Assembly: GCF_026627505.1 (NCBI RefSeq)
Contig: NZ_JAPNLK010000074.1
Location: 1-42,139 of the forward strand
DNA from: Streptomyces sp. H27-H5
Lineage (GTDB): Bacteria > Actinomycetota > Actinomycetes > Streptomycetales > Streptomycetaceae
DNA: 42,139 nucleotides
Direction: 5' to 3'
The notes beneath the pieces are model-generated. The model was given only the letters and a program-made list of their open reading frames with translations, was not told where the DNA came from and made no database searches. The position numbers were made by a program, and so were the translations under genes. Positions 22,786 to 30,134 of this stretch are shown in pieces; position 1 is the first letter of the stretch; each line of letters opens with the position of its first letter.

Positions 22786-24059
22786 GGCCGGGTGACGCGC
22801 ACCTGGAAGCTGCCGTTGCGCAGCTCGCCCACCACCGAGATGCTGATGCCCGCCTTGTCGTCGTTGAAGGTCTCGCCCGGCCGGAACGGCGCGTCGGACA
22901 GTTCCGCGTGCACGTTCGGCCGCCGGGTACACCCTCCGCTGGCGTCCGCGCTGTCGGACACGGTGACCGGTCCGCGCCCGGTGTCGACCTCGGAGTCCAC
23001 CTTGTAGATGAGGACGCCCGGTTTGCAGACGGACTCGTCGTTGCCGGCTTGCGTGCGCACCTCGATCGCGTACCCGACGCTCTCCGACAGCGGTACGAAG
23101 GCCAGTTTCGTGCCGCCCCGCACCGCCAGCGGGGACAGCACGTGATCACTCACCCCGGACTTCGCGGCGCAGCTGATCTGGTCCCCGTCGAGCCACCCCA
23201 GCTTCCACTTGTGCCAGCCCAGCAGGTCGTTGTTGGAGCCCCAGTCCTCGCTCATGATGTCCCAGTGCCCGACCGTGCCGCCGCCGTCGGCCGTGTACAG
23301 GTCGGGCAGCCCGAAGACGTGCCCGTTCTCGTGCGGGAGCACCCGGTACCCGGTCTCCCGGTAGGTGCCCGAGCCGTCGTCCTGGCGGCTGTAGACGAAG
23401 GACGTGTTCGCGAGGGGCACGCCGTCGGCGACCGGGGCCTCGCCGTTGCCGGAGAAGGTCACGGACAGGACGGTGTCCAGGGCGGAGGGCCCCGCGTTCG
23501 GGGTGACCAGGATGTTGATGAGGTCGTAGCGGCTGAAGTTCACCTCGGAGTCGGCGGCCTTCGCGATGTGCTCGACGAGCTGGCGGTATCCGGGCTCGTA
23601 GGGGGAGCCGCGCCCGATCCCGTACGCCGCGAACGGCATCGGCATCCGCAGCCACGTCCTTATCGGCGCCTCGGCCCGGTAGGTGAGCCGACCGTAGGAG
23701 CTGGTGCGGAACCAGTCGGAGGTCTGCGGGAAGAACTCCGACATCCGGTCCAGGGCCGTGCCCTCGCCCTTGGCGTCGGGGAAGTCGATCATCAGGTTCA
23801 GGGCCCGGACCTCGCCGGTCGACCGCGAGTACCCGGGAGGCGTCGGCAGTCCCTCGGACATCTGGACGCCCATGGTGCCCGTGATCCGGCAGGGCGCCAG
23901 CAGCGATTCGGCGCTCGTGGAGACGGGCCCGGCCGCCGAGTGCCCACGATGGGAGGTCCCGTCGCTCGCCGTCGCCGAGACGCCGAGGGCCAGCGCGGTG
24001 AGTCCGATGTACGCGCAGGTGCGGCGTGGTGTGCGTATCCGGTGGCGGGTCTGCGGCAT
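22782..24059 (-). CDS. Secreted M6 family metalloprotease
   Basis: 425 aa from ATG 24059 (MPQTRHRIRTPRRTCAYIGL), with GAAGGCGA upstream; the frame is open further but this start has the signal peptide. Residues 1-33 form an Arg-rich start and hydrophobic core (IGLTALALGVSATA), so the protein is exported. The metalloprotease core has SDWFRTSSYGRL, a zinc site HENGH (His243, Glu244, His247) and the Met-turn-like HWDIMSEDWG, as in immune-inhibitor-A-like M6 proteases. The C-terminal 150 residues form a beta-rich domain. It converges with the A-T gene and diverges from TetR. There is no evidence that it belongs to the biosynthetic pathway. Confidence 0.88.
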   Translation of the reverse strand: MPQTRHRIRTPRRTCAYIGLTALALGVSATASDGTSHRGHSAAGPVSTSAESLLAPCRITGTMGVQMSEGLPTPPGYSRSTGEVRALNLMIDFPDAKGEGTALDRMSEFFPQTSDWFRTSSYGRLTYRAEAPIRTWLRMPMPFAAYGIGRGSPYEPGYRQLVEHIAKAADSEVNFSRYDLINILVTPNAGPSALDTVLSVTFSGNGEAPVADGVPLANTSFVYSRQDDGSGTYRETGYRVLPHENGHVFGLPDLYTADGGGTVGHWDIMSEDWGSNNDLLGWHKWKLGWLDGDQISCAAKSGVSDHVLSPLAVRGGTKLAFVPLSESVGYAIEVRTQAGNDESVCKPGVLIYKVDSEVDTGRGPVTVSDSADASGGCTRRPNVHAELSDAPFRPGETFNDDKAGISISVVGELRNGSFQVRVTRP

Positions 24060-24214
24060 GGAGATCGCCTTCGGGTCCGCGGCAGCCGGCCGGGTCCGGA
24101 CTGCTCTCCGTTGCCTCACCCTCCGACGGCTGCGGCGCGCCCGCGCGTCGGGAGAGGCCAAACGGGAGTAGGGACCGAAAAGGTCGTGACCCAGGTCACA
24201 CCGACGAGTGAAAT

Positions 24215-24276
24215 AAGCGGGGACGTGATCCCCGTTTGCATCTACGTCCCACGAAGCGGGGACGGCTTCCCCGTTT
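24215..24276. promoter_or_regulatory. Two TetR-type operators
   Basis: AAGCGGGGA-n5-TCCCCGTTT occurs at 24215-24237 and again at 24254-24276, 39 bp apart. The arms are nearly perfect inverted repeats (one G-T). They lie directly upstream of the TetR gene and between it and the divergent M6 protease gene, so autoregulation is expected and control of the protease is possible. Confidence 0.75.
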
Positions 24277-24306
24277 GGGGGAGTCCCATGCCGAGGAGGC
24301 ACCGGA

Positions 24307-24981
24307 ATGAAGACCCCCATCGCCGTCGTCGGCATCGAGGCCAAGGTCCCGCGTCCCCGCGCCGACGCCGTCCGCAACCGCGAACGCATCCTGGCCGCGG
24401 CCCGCGAGGTGCTCGTCGAACTCGGCTCGACCGCCCCCTTCGACGAGGTCGCCCGCCGGGCCGGGATCGGCAACGCCACGCTCTACCGACACTTCCCCGA
24501 CCGGGCCACCCTGGTCCACCACGTGGTCCTGTACGTCATGGGCCGCGTCACCGTCCACGCGGAGAACGCCCTCGCCGAGGTCGCCTCGGCTGACGAAGGC
24601 GATGCCTTCGCCGCGCTGTGCCACTTCACGCACGCGGCCGCCGACGAGCGCATCGGGGCCCTGTGCCCCATGCTCTCCGGGGACTTCGACCAAGAGCATC
24701 CCGAACTCCTCGCGTCCCGAATGGCGTTGGAGCACGCCGTGCAGACGCTCGTGCGCACCGGCCAGGAGTCCGGGCTGCTCCGCCCGGACATCGGCGCGGG
24801 CGACCTGATCGTCGCCCTCTCCCAGCTCAGCCGTCCCCTCCCGGGTACCGGCTGCCCCGACATGGACCGCTTCGTCCACCGCCATCTCCAGCTGTTCCTC
24901 GACGGGTTGCGGGCTCCGGCGCGCTCCGTGCTGCCGGGTGCCCCGGCCGCCCTGGGGGACCTGAGGCGGAAAACCATGTGA
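24307..24981 (+). CDS. TetR family transcriptional regulator
   Basis: 224 aa, with GAGGCACC upstream of the ATG. The N-terminal HTH runs from about residue 18 to 65 (RERILAAAREVLVELGS, FDEVARRAGIGNATLYRHF), the classic TetR signature. The C-terminal ligand domain is helical (SRMALEHAVQTLVRTGQESG). The DHA2 exporter starts 84 bp downstream in the same direction. With the two operators in front of tetR, this is the usual drug-responsive regulator-exporter pair; the ligand is unknown. Confidence 0.9.
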   Translation: MKTPIAVVGIEAKVPRPRADAVRNRERILAAAREVLVELGSTAPFDEVARRAGIGNATLYRHFPDRATLVHHVVLYVMGRVTVHAENALAEVASADEGDAFAALCHFTHAAADERIGALCPMLSGDFDQEHPELLASRMALEHAVQTLVRTGQESGLLRPDIGAGDLIVALSQLSRPLPGTGCPDMDRFVHRHLQLFLDGLRAPARSVLPGAPAALGDLRRKTM

Positions 24982-25065
24982 CGCCGCCGGGTCGCACCCC
25001 TTAGCGTCGTAAATCCTCCCTAAACCTTGCTTTTCAGTCATTCCGCACAGTGAGTGGGTACCCCC

Positions 25066-26598
25066 ATGCCGAAAACAGCCGCGACCCTCGCGCCGGCTGC
25101 CGACCCCAGCCGCTGGAAGGCACTCGTCTTCATAGCCCTGGCCCAGCTGATGGTCGTCCTCGACGCGACCATCGTGAACATCGCCCTCCCGTCCGCCCAG
25201 ACCGACCTCGGCATCTCGGACGGCAACCGACAGTGGGTCATCACCGCCTACGCGCTGGCCTTCGGCGGTCTCCTCCTCTTCGGCGGCCGCATCGCCGACA
25301 AGTGGGGCCGCAAGAACGCCTTCGTCGTCGGTCTGATCGGCTTCGCCCTGGCCTCCGCGCTCGGCGGCGCCGCCACCGGCGAGGCCATGATGCTGGGCTC
25401 CCGCGCCCTCCAGGGCGCCTTCGGCGCGCTGCTCGCCCCGGCCGCGCTCTCGCTGCTGGCGGTCATGTTCACCGACGCCAAGGAGCGGGCCAAGGCCTTC
25501 GGCATCTATGGCGCGATCGCGGGCGGCGGCGGCGCCGTCGGCCTGATCCTCGGCGGCTTCCTCACCGAGTACCTCAACTGGCGCTGGACCTTCTTCGTCA
25601 ACATCCCCTTCGCGATCGTCGCGGCCGTCGGTGCCTGGTTCGTCATCCGTGAGCCCGCCGGCGCCCGCAACCCCGCCAAGCTCGACGTCCCCGGCGTGAT
25701 CCTCTCCACCCTCGGTCTGGTCGCGCTGGTCTACGGCTTCACCCGCGCCGAGTCCGCCGGTTGGTCGGACACCGTGACCGTGGCGATGTTCATCGCCTCG
25801 GCGGCGCTGCTCACGGCCTTCGTCTACGTCGAGTCCAAGGTGAAGTCGCCGCTCCTGCCGCTGCGCGTCCTGCTGGAGCGCAACCGCGGCGGCGTCTACC
25901 TCTCCCTGGGCCTCGCCGTCATCTCGATGTTCGGCCTGTTCCTCTTCCTCACCTACTACCTCCAGGTCGTGAAGGGCTTCTCGCCTGTCAAGACCGGCTT
26001 CGCCTTCCTGCCGATGATCGCGGGCATGATCACGGGCTCCACGCAGATCGGCGCCCGCCTGATGACCCGCGTCCCGCCGCGGCTGCTGATGGGCCCGGGC
26101 TTCCTGCTCGCCGCCACCGGCATGCTGCTGCTGACGCAGCTCGAGGTCGGGTCCTCGTACCCGGCGCTGATCCTGCCGGCGCAGCTCCTGCTCGGCCTCG
26201 GCATGGGTTCGGCGTTCATGCCCGCCATGTCCCTGGCCACGCACGGGGTGAACCCGGCCGACGCCGGTGTCGCCTCCGCCATGGTCAACACCTCGCAGCA
26301 GGTCGGCGGCGCGATCGGCACCGCCCTGCTGAACACCATCGCCGCCTCCGCGACGACCGCGTACCTGACCGACCACGCGGCCGAGGCCGCGGCGGGCGGC
26401 CCGGCGGCCAAGCTGATCCAGGCCCAGGCCATGGTCGAGGGCTACTCCTCGGCCATCTGGTGGGCCGTCGGCATCCTGGTGACCAGCTCGCTGATCGCCT
26501 TCACCCTGATCACCACGGGCCGTCCCGGCGCGGGTGGCCCGGTGGCCTCCGGCGAGGGCGCCGAGGCTGAGATCAAGATCCCGGTGGTCGCCCACTGA
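25066..26598 (+). CDS. DHA2 (EmrB/QacA) MFS drug transporter
   Basis: 510 aa from ATG 25066; GTG 25054 in the same frame is possible but GAGTGGG suits the ATG. About 14 membrane helices. Motifs include LDATIVNIALP in TM1, GRIADKWGRKN (MFS motif A) and WRWTFFVNIPF. It is a proton-coupled multidrug exporter of the DHA2 group. Its neighbour tetR is the probable regulator. It could help in export of the cluster product, but the two operator sites place it in a separate regulatory unit. Confidence 0.92.
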   Translation: MPKTAATLAPAADPSRWKALVFIALAQLMVVLDATIVNIALPSAQTDLGISDGNRQWVITAYALAFGGLLLFGGRIADKWGRKNAFVVGLIGFALASALGGAATGEAMMLGSRALQGAFGALLAPAALSLLAVMFTDAKERAKAFGIYGAIAGGGGAVGLILGGFLTEYLNWRWTFFVNIPFAIVAAVGAWFVIREPAGARNPAKLDVPGVILSTLGLVALVYGFTRAESAGWSDTVTVAMFIASAALLTAFVYVESKVKSPLLPLRVLLERNRGGVYLSLGLAVISMFGLFLFLTYYLQVVKGFSPVKTGFAFLPMIAGMITGSTQIGARLMTRVPPRLLMGPGFLLAATGMLLLTQLEVGSSYPALILPAQLLLGLGMGSAFMPAMSLATHGVNPADAGVASAMVNTSQQVGGAIGTALLNTIAASATTAYLTDHAAEAAAGGPAAKLIQAQAMVEGYSSAIWWAVGILVTSSLIAFTLITTGRPGAGGPVASGEGAEAEIKIPVVAH

Positions 26599-26630
26599 CC
26601 CCCGGGGCACGGGCCCGGGAATGACTGACG

Positions 26631-26664
26631 ACCCCACTTCGTTCAAATTTGAACGAAGTGGGGT
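26631..26664. promoter_or_regulatory. 34-bp perfect palindrome (MarR-type operator) upstream of the dioxygenase
   Basis: Each half is ACCCCACTTCGTTCAAA or its exact complement, with no spacer. The centre TTCAAATTTGAA is typical of MarR-family operators. It ends 44 bp before the dioxygenase GTG and overlaps a possible promoter (TTCAAA 26642-26647, TAGTCT 26665-26670, 17-bp spacing), so repression is the likely mode. No MarR gene is in the window. It could double as a terminator for the upstream exporter, 33 bp past that gene's stop. Confidence 0.8.
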
Positions 26665-26707
26665 TAGTCTTGTTCCGTGGCCCCGCCCGACCAACGAGGA
26701 GCGCCCC

Positions 26708-27484
26708 GTGACCCGCATGCCGGCCCTGTACCTGAGCCACGGCGCGCCCCCGCTGGCCGACGACCCGGTCTGGCCCGGTGAACTCGCCGCCTGGTCCGCC
26801 GCCCTGCCCCGCCCCCGGGCGATCCTGATGGTCTCCGCCCACTGGGAGGAGGCCCCGCTCGCCCTCGGCGCCACCGAGCCCGTCCCGCTCGTGTACGACT
26901 TCTGGGGCTTCCCCGAGCACTACTACGGCGTGCGGTACGAGGCGCCGGGCGCCCCCGACCTGGCCGCCTCGGTACGGGCCCTGCTGCGGGCCCCGGGCAC
27001 GCCCGTCCAGGACATCCCCGACCGGGGGCTGGACCACGGCGCGTACGTCCCGCTCGTCGAGATGTTCCCCGAGGCCGACATGCCGGTCCTCCAGATATCC
27101 ATGCCGACCCTGGATCCGACCCGCCTCATGGACATCGGCCGCCGGCTCGCGCCGCTGCGCGACGAGGGCGTGCTGATCGTGGGCAGCGGGTTCTTCACGC
27201 ACAACCTCGCCGCCCTGCGGCACGCCGGCCCGGGCGTGCCCGGCTGGTCCGCCGAGTTCGACGCCTGGGGCCGGGAGGCGCTGGCCGCCTCCGACGTCGA
27301 CGCCCTGCTCGACTTCGAGACGAAGTCCCCCGCGGGCCGCCTCGCCCACCCGCGTACGGAACACTTCGCCCCGCTGTTCGTCACGCTGGGCGCGGCCGAG
27401 TCCACCGGCGACCTCGCGGCGCCCCGCACCGCGGTGGACGGCTACTGGATGGGCCTCTCGAAGCGCTCCCTCCAGTTCGGCTGA
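26708..27484 (+). CDS. Class III extradiol ring-cleavage dioxygenase (YgiD/DODA-like)
   Basis: 258 aa from GTG 26708 behind GAGGAG. His-containing segments fit the DODA/LigB fold: LYLSHGAPP near residue 10, VSAHWE, LDHGAYVPL and GSGFFTHNL. This family uses a single metal (Zn in YgiD, Fe in ring-cleaving members) and cleaves catechols such as DOPA. The substrate here is unknown. The gene stands alone behind the 34-bp palindrome, consistent with induction by an aromatic compound. Confidence 0.88.
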   Translation: MTRMPALYLSHGAPPLADDPVWPGELAAWSAALPRPRAILMVSAHWEEAPLALGATEPVPLVYDFWGFPEHYYGVRYEAPGAPDLAASVRALLRAPGTPVQDIPDRGLDHGAYVPLVEMFPEADMPVLQISMPTLDPTRLMDIGRRLAPLRDEGVLIVGSGFFTHNLAALRHAGPGVPGWSAEFDAWGREALAASDVDALLDFETKSPAGRLAHPRTEHFAPLFVTLGAAESTGDLAAPRTAVDGYWMGLSKRSLQFG

Positions 27485-27536
27485 CCCGAGGGCCCGACGG
27501 CCCGAGCACCCGAGCACCCGGGCGCCCGGATGTCCG

Positions 27537-27833
27537 AGCCGGTTTGGTACGGAAAGCGCCGCTTGTCGCGTATCCGGCCATTCGATCGCCAGTCCAGGCA
27601 ACCAGAAGCCGACGAGGGCCGTCTTCAGGGTGGGAGTGCAGCCAAGGGCGTCGCTGTTCCCGGGTGAAGGTCGCCGTGTCGCATGTGACGGCGGTCTCAC
27701 GGACGTGGTGGTCGTACAGCGCCCTGAGTGCTGGCAGGTCGGCCGCCACTCGGGGCCTGACCTGCACCTCTTCGAGATCCGACCGCACGCTGTCGCCTTC
27801 GGTGACGGGGCGTGGCGGGGCAGGATACTGCAA
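27537..27833 (-). pseudogene. Truncated GNAT acetyltransferase (phosphinothricin acetyltransferase-like N-terminus)
   Basis: Minus-strand codons read VRPRVAADLPALRALYDHHV, then ETAVTCDTATFTREQRRPWL, RRLLVAWTGDRMAGYAT and FRTKPA. This is the recognisable first half of a Pat/Bar-type GNAT enzyme. After FRTKPA the similarity stops and the frame runs on in Arg/Pro-rich sequence into the 3' end of the dioxygenase gene. The acetyl-CoA binding loop and catalytic half are missing. It is best read as a decayed remnant. Confidence 0.65.
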
Positions 27834-27859
27834 GATCTCGGAAAAGAGGGGCCAGCGTG

Positions 27860-27886
27860 GGAATTCTGTCCCGTTTCCAGTCGTTG
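27860..27886 (+). promoter_or_regulatory. Possible ECF (sigma-E-type) promoter of the sigma factor gene
   Basis: GGAATT (27860-27865) and CGTTG (27882-27886) are separated by 16 bp, resembling GGAAC-N16-CGTT sites. In S. coelicolor hrdD is known to have a sigma-E-dependent promoter. It lies about 125 bp before the ATG. One -35 base deviates, so this is tentative. Confidence 0.4.
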
Positions 27887-28010
27887 TTTCCTTCGAAAGC
27901 GGGCACTCGGGAGAGTGTCCGAAGGACGCATCATCCGCACCACTCGGAGAAACACGACGCGTCCCGCAGCCGCACCGCGACCGAACTCATCGCATCGCAA
28001 GGGAGCACGC

Positions 28011-28988
28011 ATGGCAACCCGCGCCGTCGCCCGCCGTCAGTCCACGAGCAGCGCTCGCGCCGTGGGCGGGGAGATCGCAGACCGTGACCTGGTCGGCATG
28101 TACCTCGACGAGATCGCGCGCACCCCGTTGCTCGACGCGGCCAAGGAAGTGGAGCTCTCGCAGATCATCGAGGCGGGCGTGTACGCCCGACAGATCCTCG
28201 ACGACGCGATAGAGCGCACGGGGGAGACCCCGGCCCGCGAGGAGCTGGAGGCGCTCGCCGCCGAAGGCGAGCGCGCCAAGGAAGTCTTCATCCGCTCGAA
28301 CCTCCGCCTCGTCGTGGCCGTCGCCCGCCGCTACCCGCGCAGCGGCCTGCCTCTGCTCGACCTCATCCAGGAGGGCAACGCGGGCCTGGTCCGCGCGGTC
28401 GAGAAGTTCGACTACGCCAAGGGCTTCAAGTTCTCCACCTACGCCACGTGGTGGATCCGCCAGGCCATCACCCGCTCCATCGCCGACCAGTCCCGCACCA
28501 TCCGCCTCCCCGTCCACCTGGTCGAGGAGCTCGGCCGGATCCGTCGGGTGCAGCGCGAGTTCAACCGCGAGAACGGCCGCGACCCGGAGCACGCGGAGGT
28601 CGCCGCCGAGCTGGACTCGACGGAGAAGCGCGTCGGCGATGTCCTGGACTGGGCCCGTGACCCGGTCAGCCTCAACATGGCGGTGGACGACGACGGCGAC
28701 ACGCAGTTCGGTGACCTCCTGGAGGACACCTCGGCGATCTCCCCGGAGCAGTCCGTGCTGTCGCTGCTGCGCAGCGAGGAGCTGGAGGACCTGCTGGGCA
28801 AGCTCGACCAGCGCACCGCGTCGATCATCAAGATGCGTTACGGCATCGACGACGGTAGGGAGCGTACGCTGACGGAGGTGGGCAAGCAGCACGGCCTGAC
28901 CCGTGAGCGGATCCGCCAGATCGAGAAGCACGCGTTGCTGGAACTGAAGAAGATGGCGCGTGACACCGGCTTCGACGCCGTGGCCTGA
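28011..28988 (+). CDS. hrdD: RNA polymerase sigma-70 family factor, HrdD-like
   Basis: 325 aa from ATG 28011 with AAGGGAG upstream. It contains all regions of a group 2 sigma factor: region 1.2 (DRDLVGMYLDEIARTPLL), region 2 (RSNLRLVVAVARRYPRSGLP, LLDLIQEGNAGLVRAVEKFD, FSTYATWWIRQAITRS), region 3 and region 4 with its HTH (TLTEVGKQHGLTRERIRQIE). Region 1.1 is lacking, as in HrdD and HrdA rather than HrdB. The start MATRAVARRQS matches my memory of S. coelicolor HrdD. Its neighbours (WYL regulator, MFS, fru operon) also match the gene order I recall around hrdD in S. coelicolor. Confidence 0.88.
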   Translation: MATRAVARRQSTSSARAVGGEIADRDLVGMYLDEIARTPLLDAAKEVELSQIIEAGVYARQILDDAIERTGETPAREELEALAAEGERAKEVFIRSNLRLVVAVARRYPRSGLPLLDLIQEGNAGLVRAVEKFDYAKGFKFSTYATWWIRQAITRSIADQSRTIRLPVHLVEELGRIRRVQREFNRENGRDPEHAEVAAELDSTEKRVGDVLDWARDPVSLNMAVDDDGDTQFGDLLEDTSAISPEQSVLSLLRSEELEDLLGKLDQRTASIIKMRYGIDDGRERTLTEVGKQHGLTRERIRQIEKHALLELKKMARDTGFDAVA

Positions 28989-29014
28989 CCGGCCCGCGAA
29001 GAAGCCCCCTCCAC

Positions 29015-29054
29015 GAGCCCCCGGCGCCTAACCCCCCCCAGGTGCCGGGGGCTC
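29015..29054 (+). terminator. Terminator after hrdD
   Basis: A 15-bp stem GAGCCCCCGGCGCCT / AGGTGCCGGGGGCTC with one non-Watson-Crick pair flanks a C-rich 10-nt loop. It lies 26 bp past the stop and before the convergent WYL regulator, so it may serve both. Confidence 0.75.
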
Positions 29055-29127
29055 TCTCGTACCCGGACCCCGGCCCCGGCCGCCCCTCGCCGCAGCCCGC
29101 CGGGACCCGCTCGGCGAGGGCCGCCGG

Positions 29128-30072
29128 CTACGCCCCCGCCGCCGAACTCAGCCGCCGCGCGAGCCCCCGCGCGCTGTCCGCCAGCGCCGCCGGCTCCCGC
29201 ACCGCGAACCCCAACCCGGTCAGCGCCAGCCGCGCCGCCACCCATTCGGGCGCATCCCCGGTGTCGAACCGCACCCGGCAGCCGCCCGGCTCCTCCACGG
29301 CGTCCCCCCGCAGCCATCCCGGCAGGGCGTCCACCGGCGCGGCGAAACTCACCTCCACCCGGTACGTCTCCCCGCCCCGCAGCCCCCGCCGCACGAACTC
29401 CTCCGCCTCCATCGGCAGCGCCCGCGCGGCGAACCGCGCCCCCGTCGCGAACGGCTCGCTCACCCGGTCCACCCGGAACGTCCGCCAGTCCTCGCGCTCC
29501 AGGTCGTAGGCCACCAGGTACCACCGGCTCCCGGTGCTCACCAGCCGGTACGGCTCCACCAGCCGCCGGGTGGCCGCGCCGTCCCGGGCCCGATAGTCGA
29601 ACCGAAGCCGCTCGGGCCCCGCCACCGCGGCCGCCATCGTCGTCAGGGTCCGCGGATCCACCGTCGCCCCGTCGCCCCGGGACACCGCGACCGTGGCCGA
29701 CTGGAGCGCGCTCACCCTGCGGCGAAGCCGCGACGGCAGGACCTGTTCGAGCTTGGCGAGAGCCCGGACGGAGGCCTCCTCGATCCCCTCGATGGCGTGC
29801 CCGGCTCCCGCCCGCAGCCCCACCGCGATCGCCACGGCCTCCTCGTCGTCCAGCAGTAGCGGGGGCATCGCCGCACCCGCCACCAGCCGGTAGCCGCCCT
29901 CCGAGCCCAGCGTGGCCTCCACCGGGTACCCCAGCTCGCGCAGCCGGTCGATGTCCCGCCGGATCGTGCGGGCGCTCACGCTCAGGCGTTCCGCCAGCTC
30001 GCTCCCGGGCCATTCGCGCGGTGTCTGGAGAAGGGACAGCAGGGTGAGCAACCGCCCCGGGGTGTCGTTCAT
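29128..30072 (-). CDS. WYL-domain transcriptional regulator (YafY-type)
   Basis: 314 aa. An N-terminal DeoR-like HTH (residues about 5-55: LLQTPREWPGSELAERLSVS, ARTIRRDIDRLRELGYPVEA) is followed by GSEGGYRL and a WYL domain at about 140-220 (VEPYRLVSTGSRWYLVAYDL). The C-terminal WCX-like extension ends at about 300. Such regulators often sense small ligands and control a divergent gene. The ATG lies 62 bp from the divergent MFS start, with an inverted repeat between them. Confidence 0.9.
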   Translation of the reverse strand: MNDTPGRLLTLLSLLQTPREWPGSELAERLSVSARTIRRDIDRLRELGYPVEATLGSEGGYRLVAGAAMPPLLLDDEEAVAIAVGLRAGAGHAIEGIEEASVRALAKLEQVLPSRLRRRVSALQSATVAVSRGDGATVDPRTLTTMAAAVAGPERLRFDYRARDGAATRRLVEPYRLVSTGSRWYLVAYDLEREDWRTFRVDRVSEPFATGARFAARALPMEAEEFVRRGLRGGETYRVEVSFAAPVDALPGWLRGDAVEEPGGCRVRFDTGDAPEWVAARLALTGLGFAVREPAALADSARGLARRLSSAAGA

Positions 30073-30093
30073 GGCTCCAGATTGCCGGCGAAA

Positions 30094-30112
30094 TAGGTCA
30101 CCGACTGACCTA
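30094..30112. promoter_or_regulatory. Operator between WYL regulator and MFS gene
   Basis: TAGGTCA-CCGAC-TGACCTA is a perfect 7-bp inverted repeat in the 62-bp divergent gap. It is the natural target for the WYL regulator and could control both directions. Confidence 0.65.
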
Positions 30113-30134
30113 CATGCCGTCTAGGTTTCTCCCC

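Noticed and set aside
22782..24059. M6 protease as part of the biosynthetic cluster
   Set aside because: It is on the opposite strand beyond the cluster-edge element, has its own promoter region with TetR sites, and has no evident role in assembly.
26631..26664. The 34-bp palindrome as a plain terminator of the upstream exporter
   Set aside because: It has no loop spacer, has a MarR-type AT-rich centre and overlaps a plausible promoter of the next gene; terminator use remains possible but secondary.
27812..28087. Small plus-strand frame starting GILSRFQSLFPSK upstream of hrdD
   Set aside because: It runs into the hrdD gene in another frame, has no ribosome-binding site and has a codon pattern unlike neighbours.
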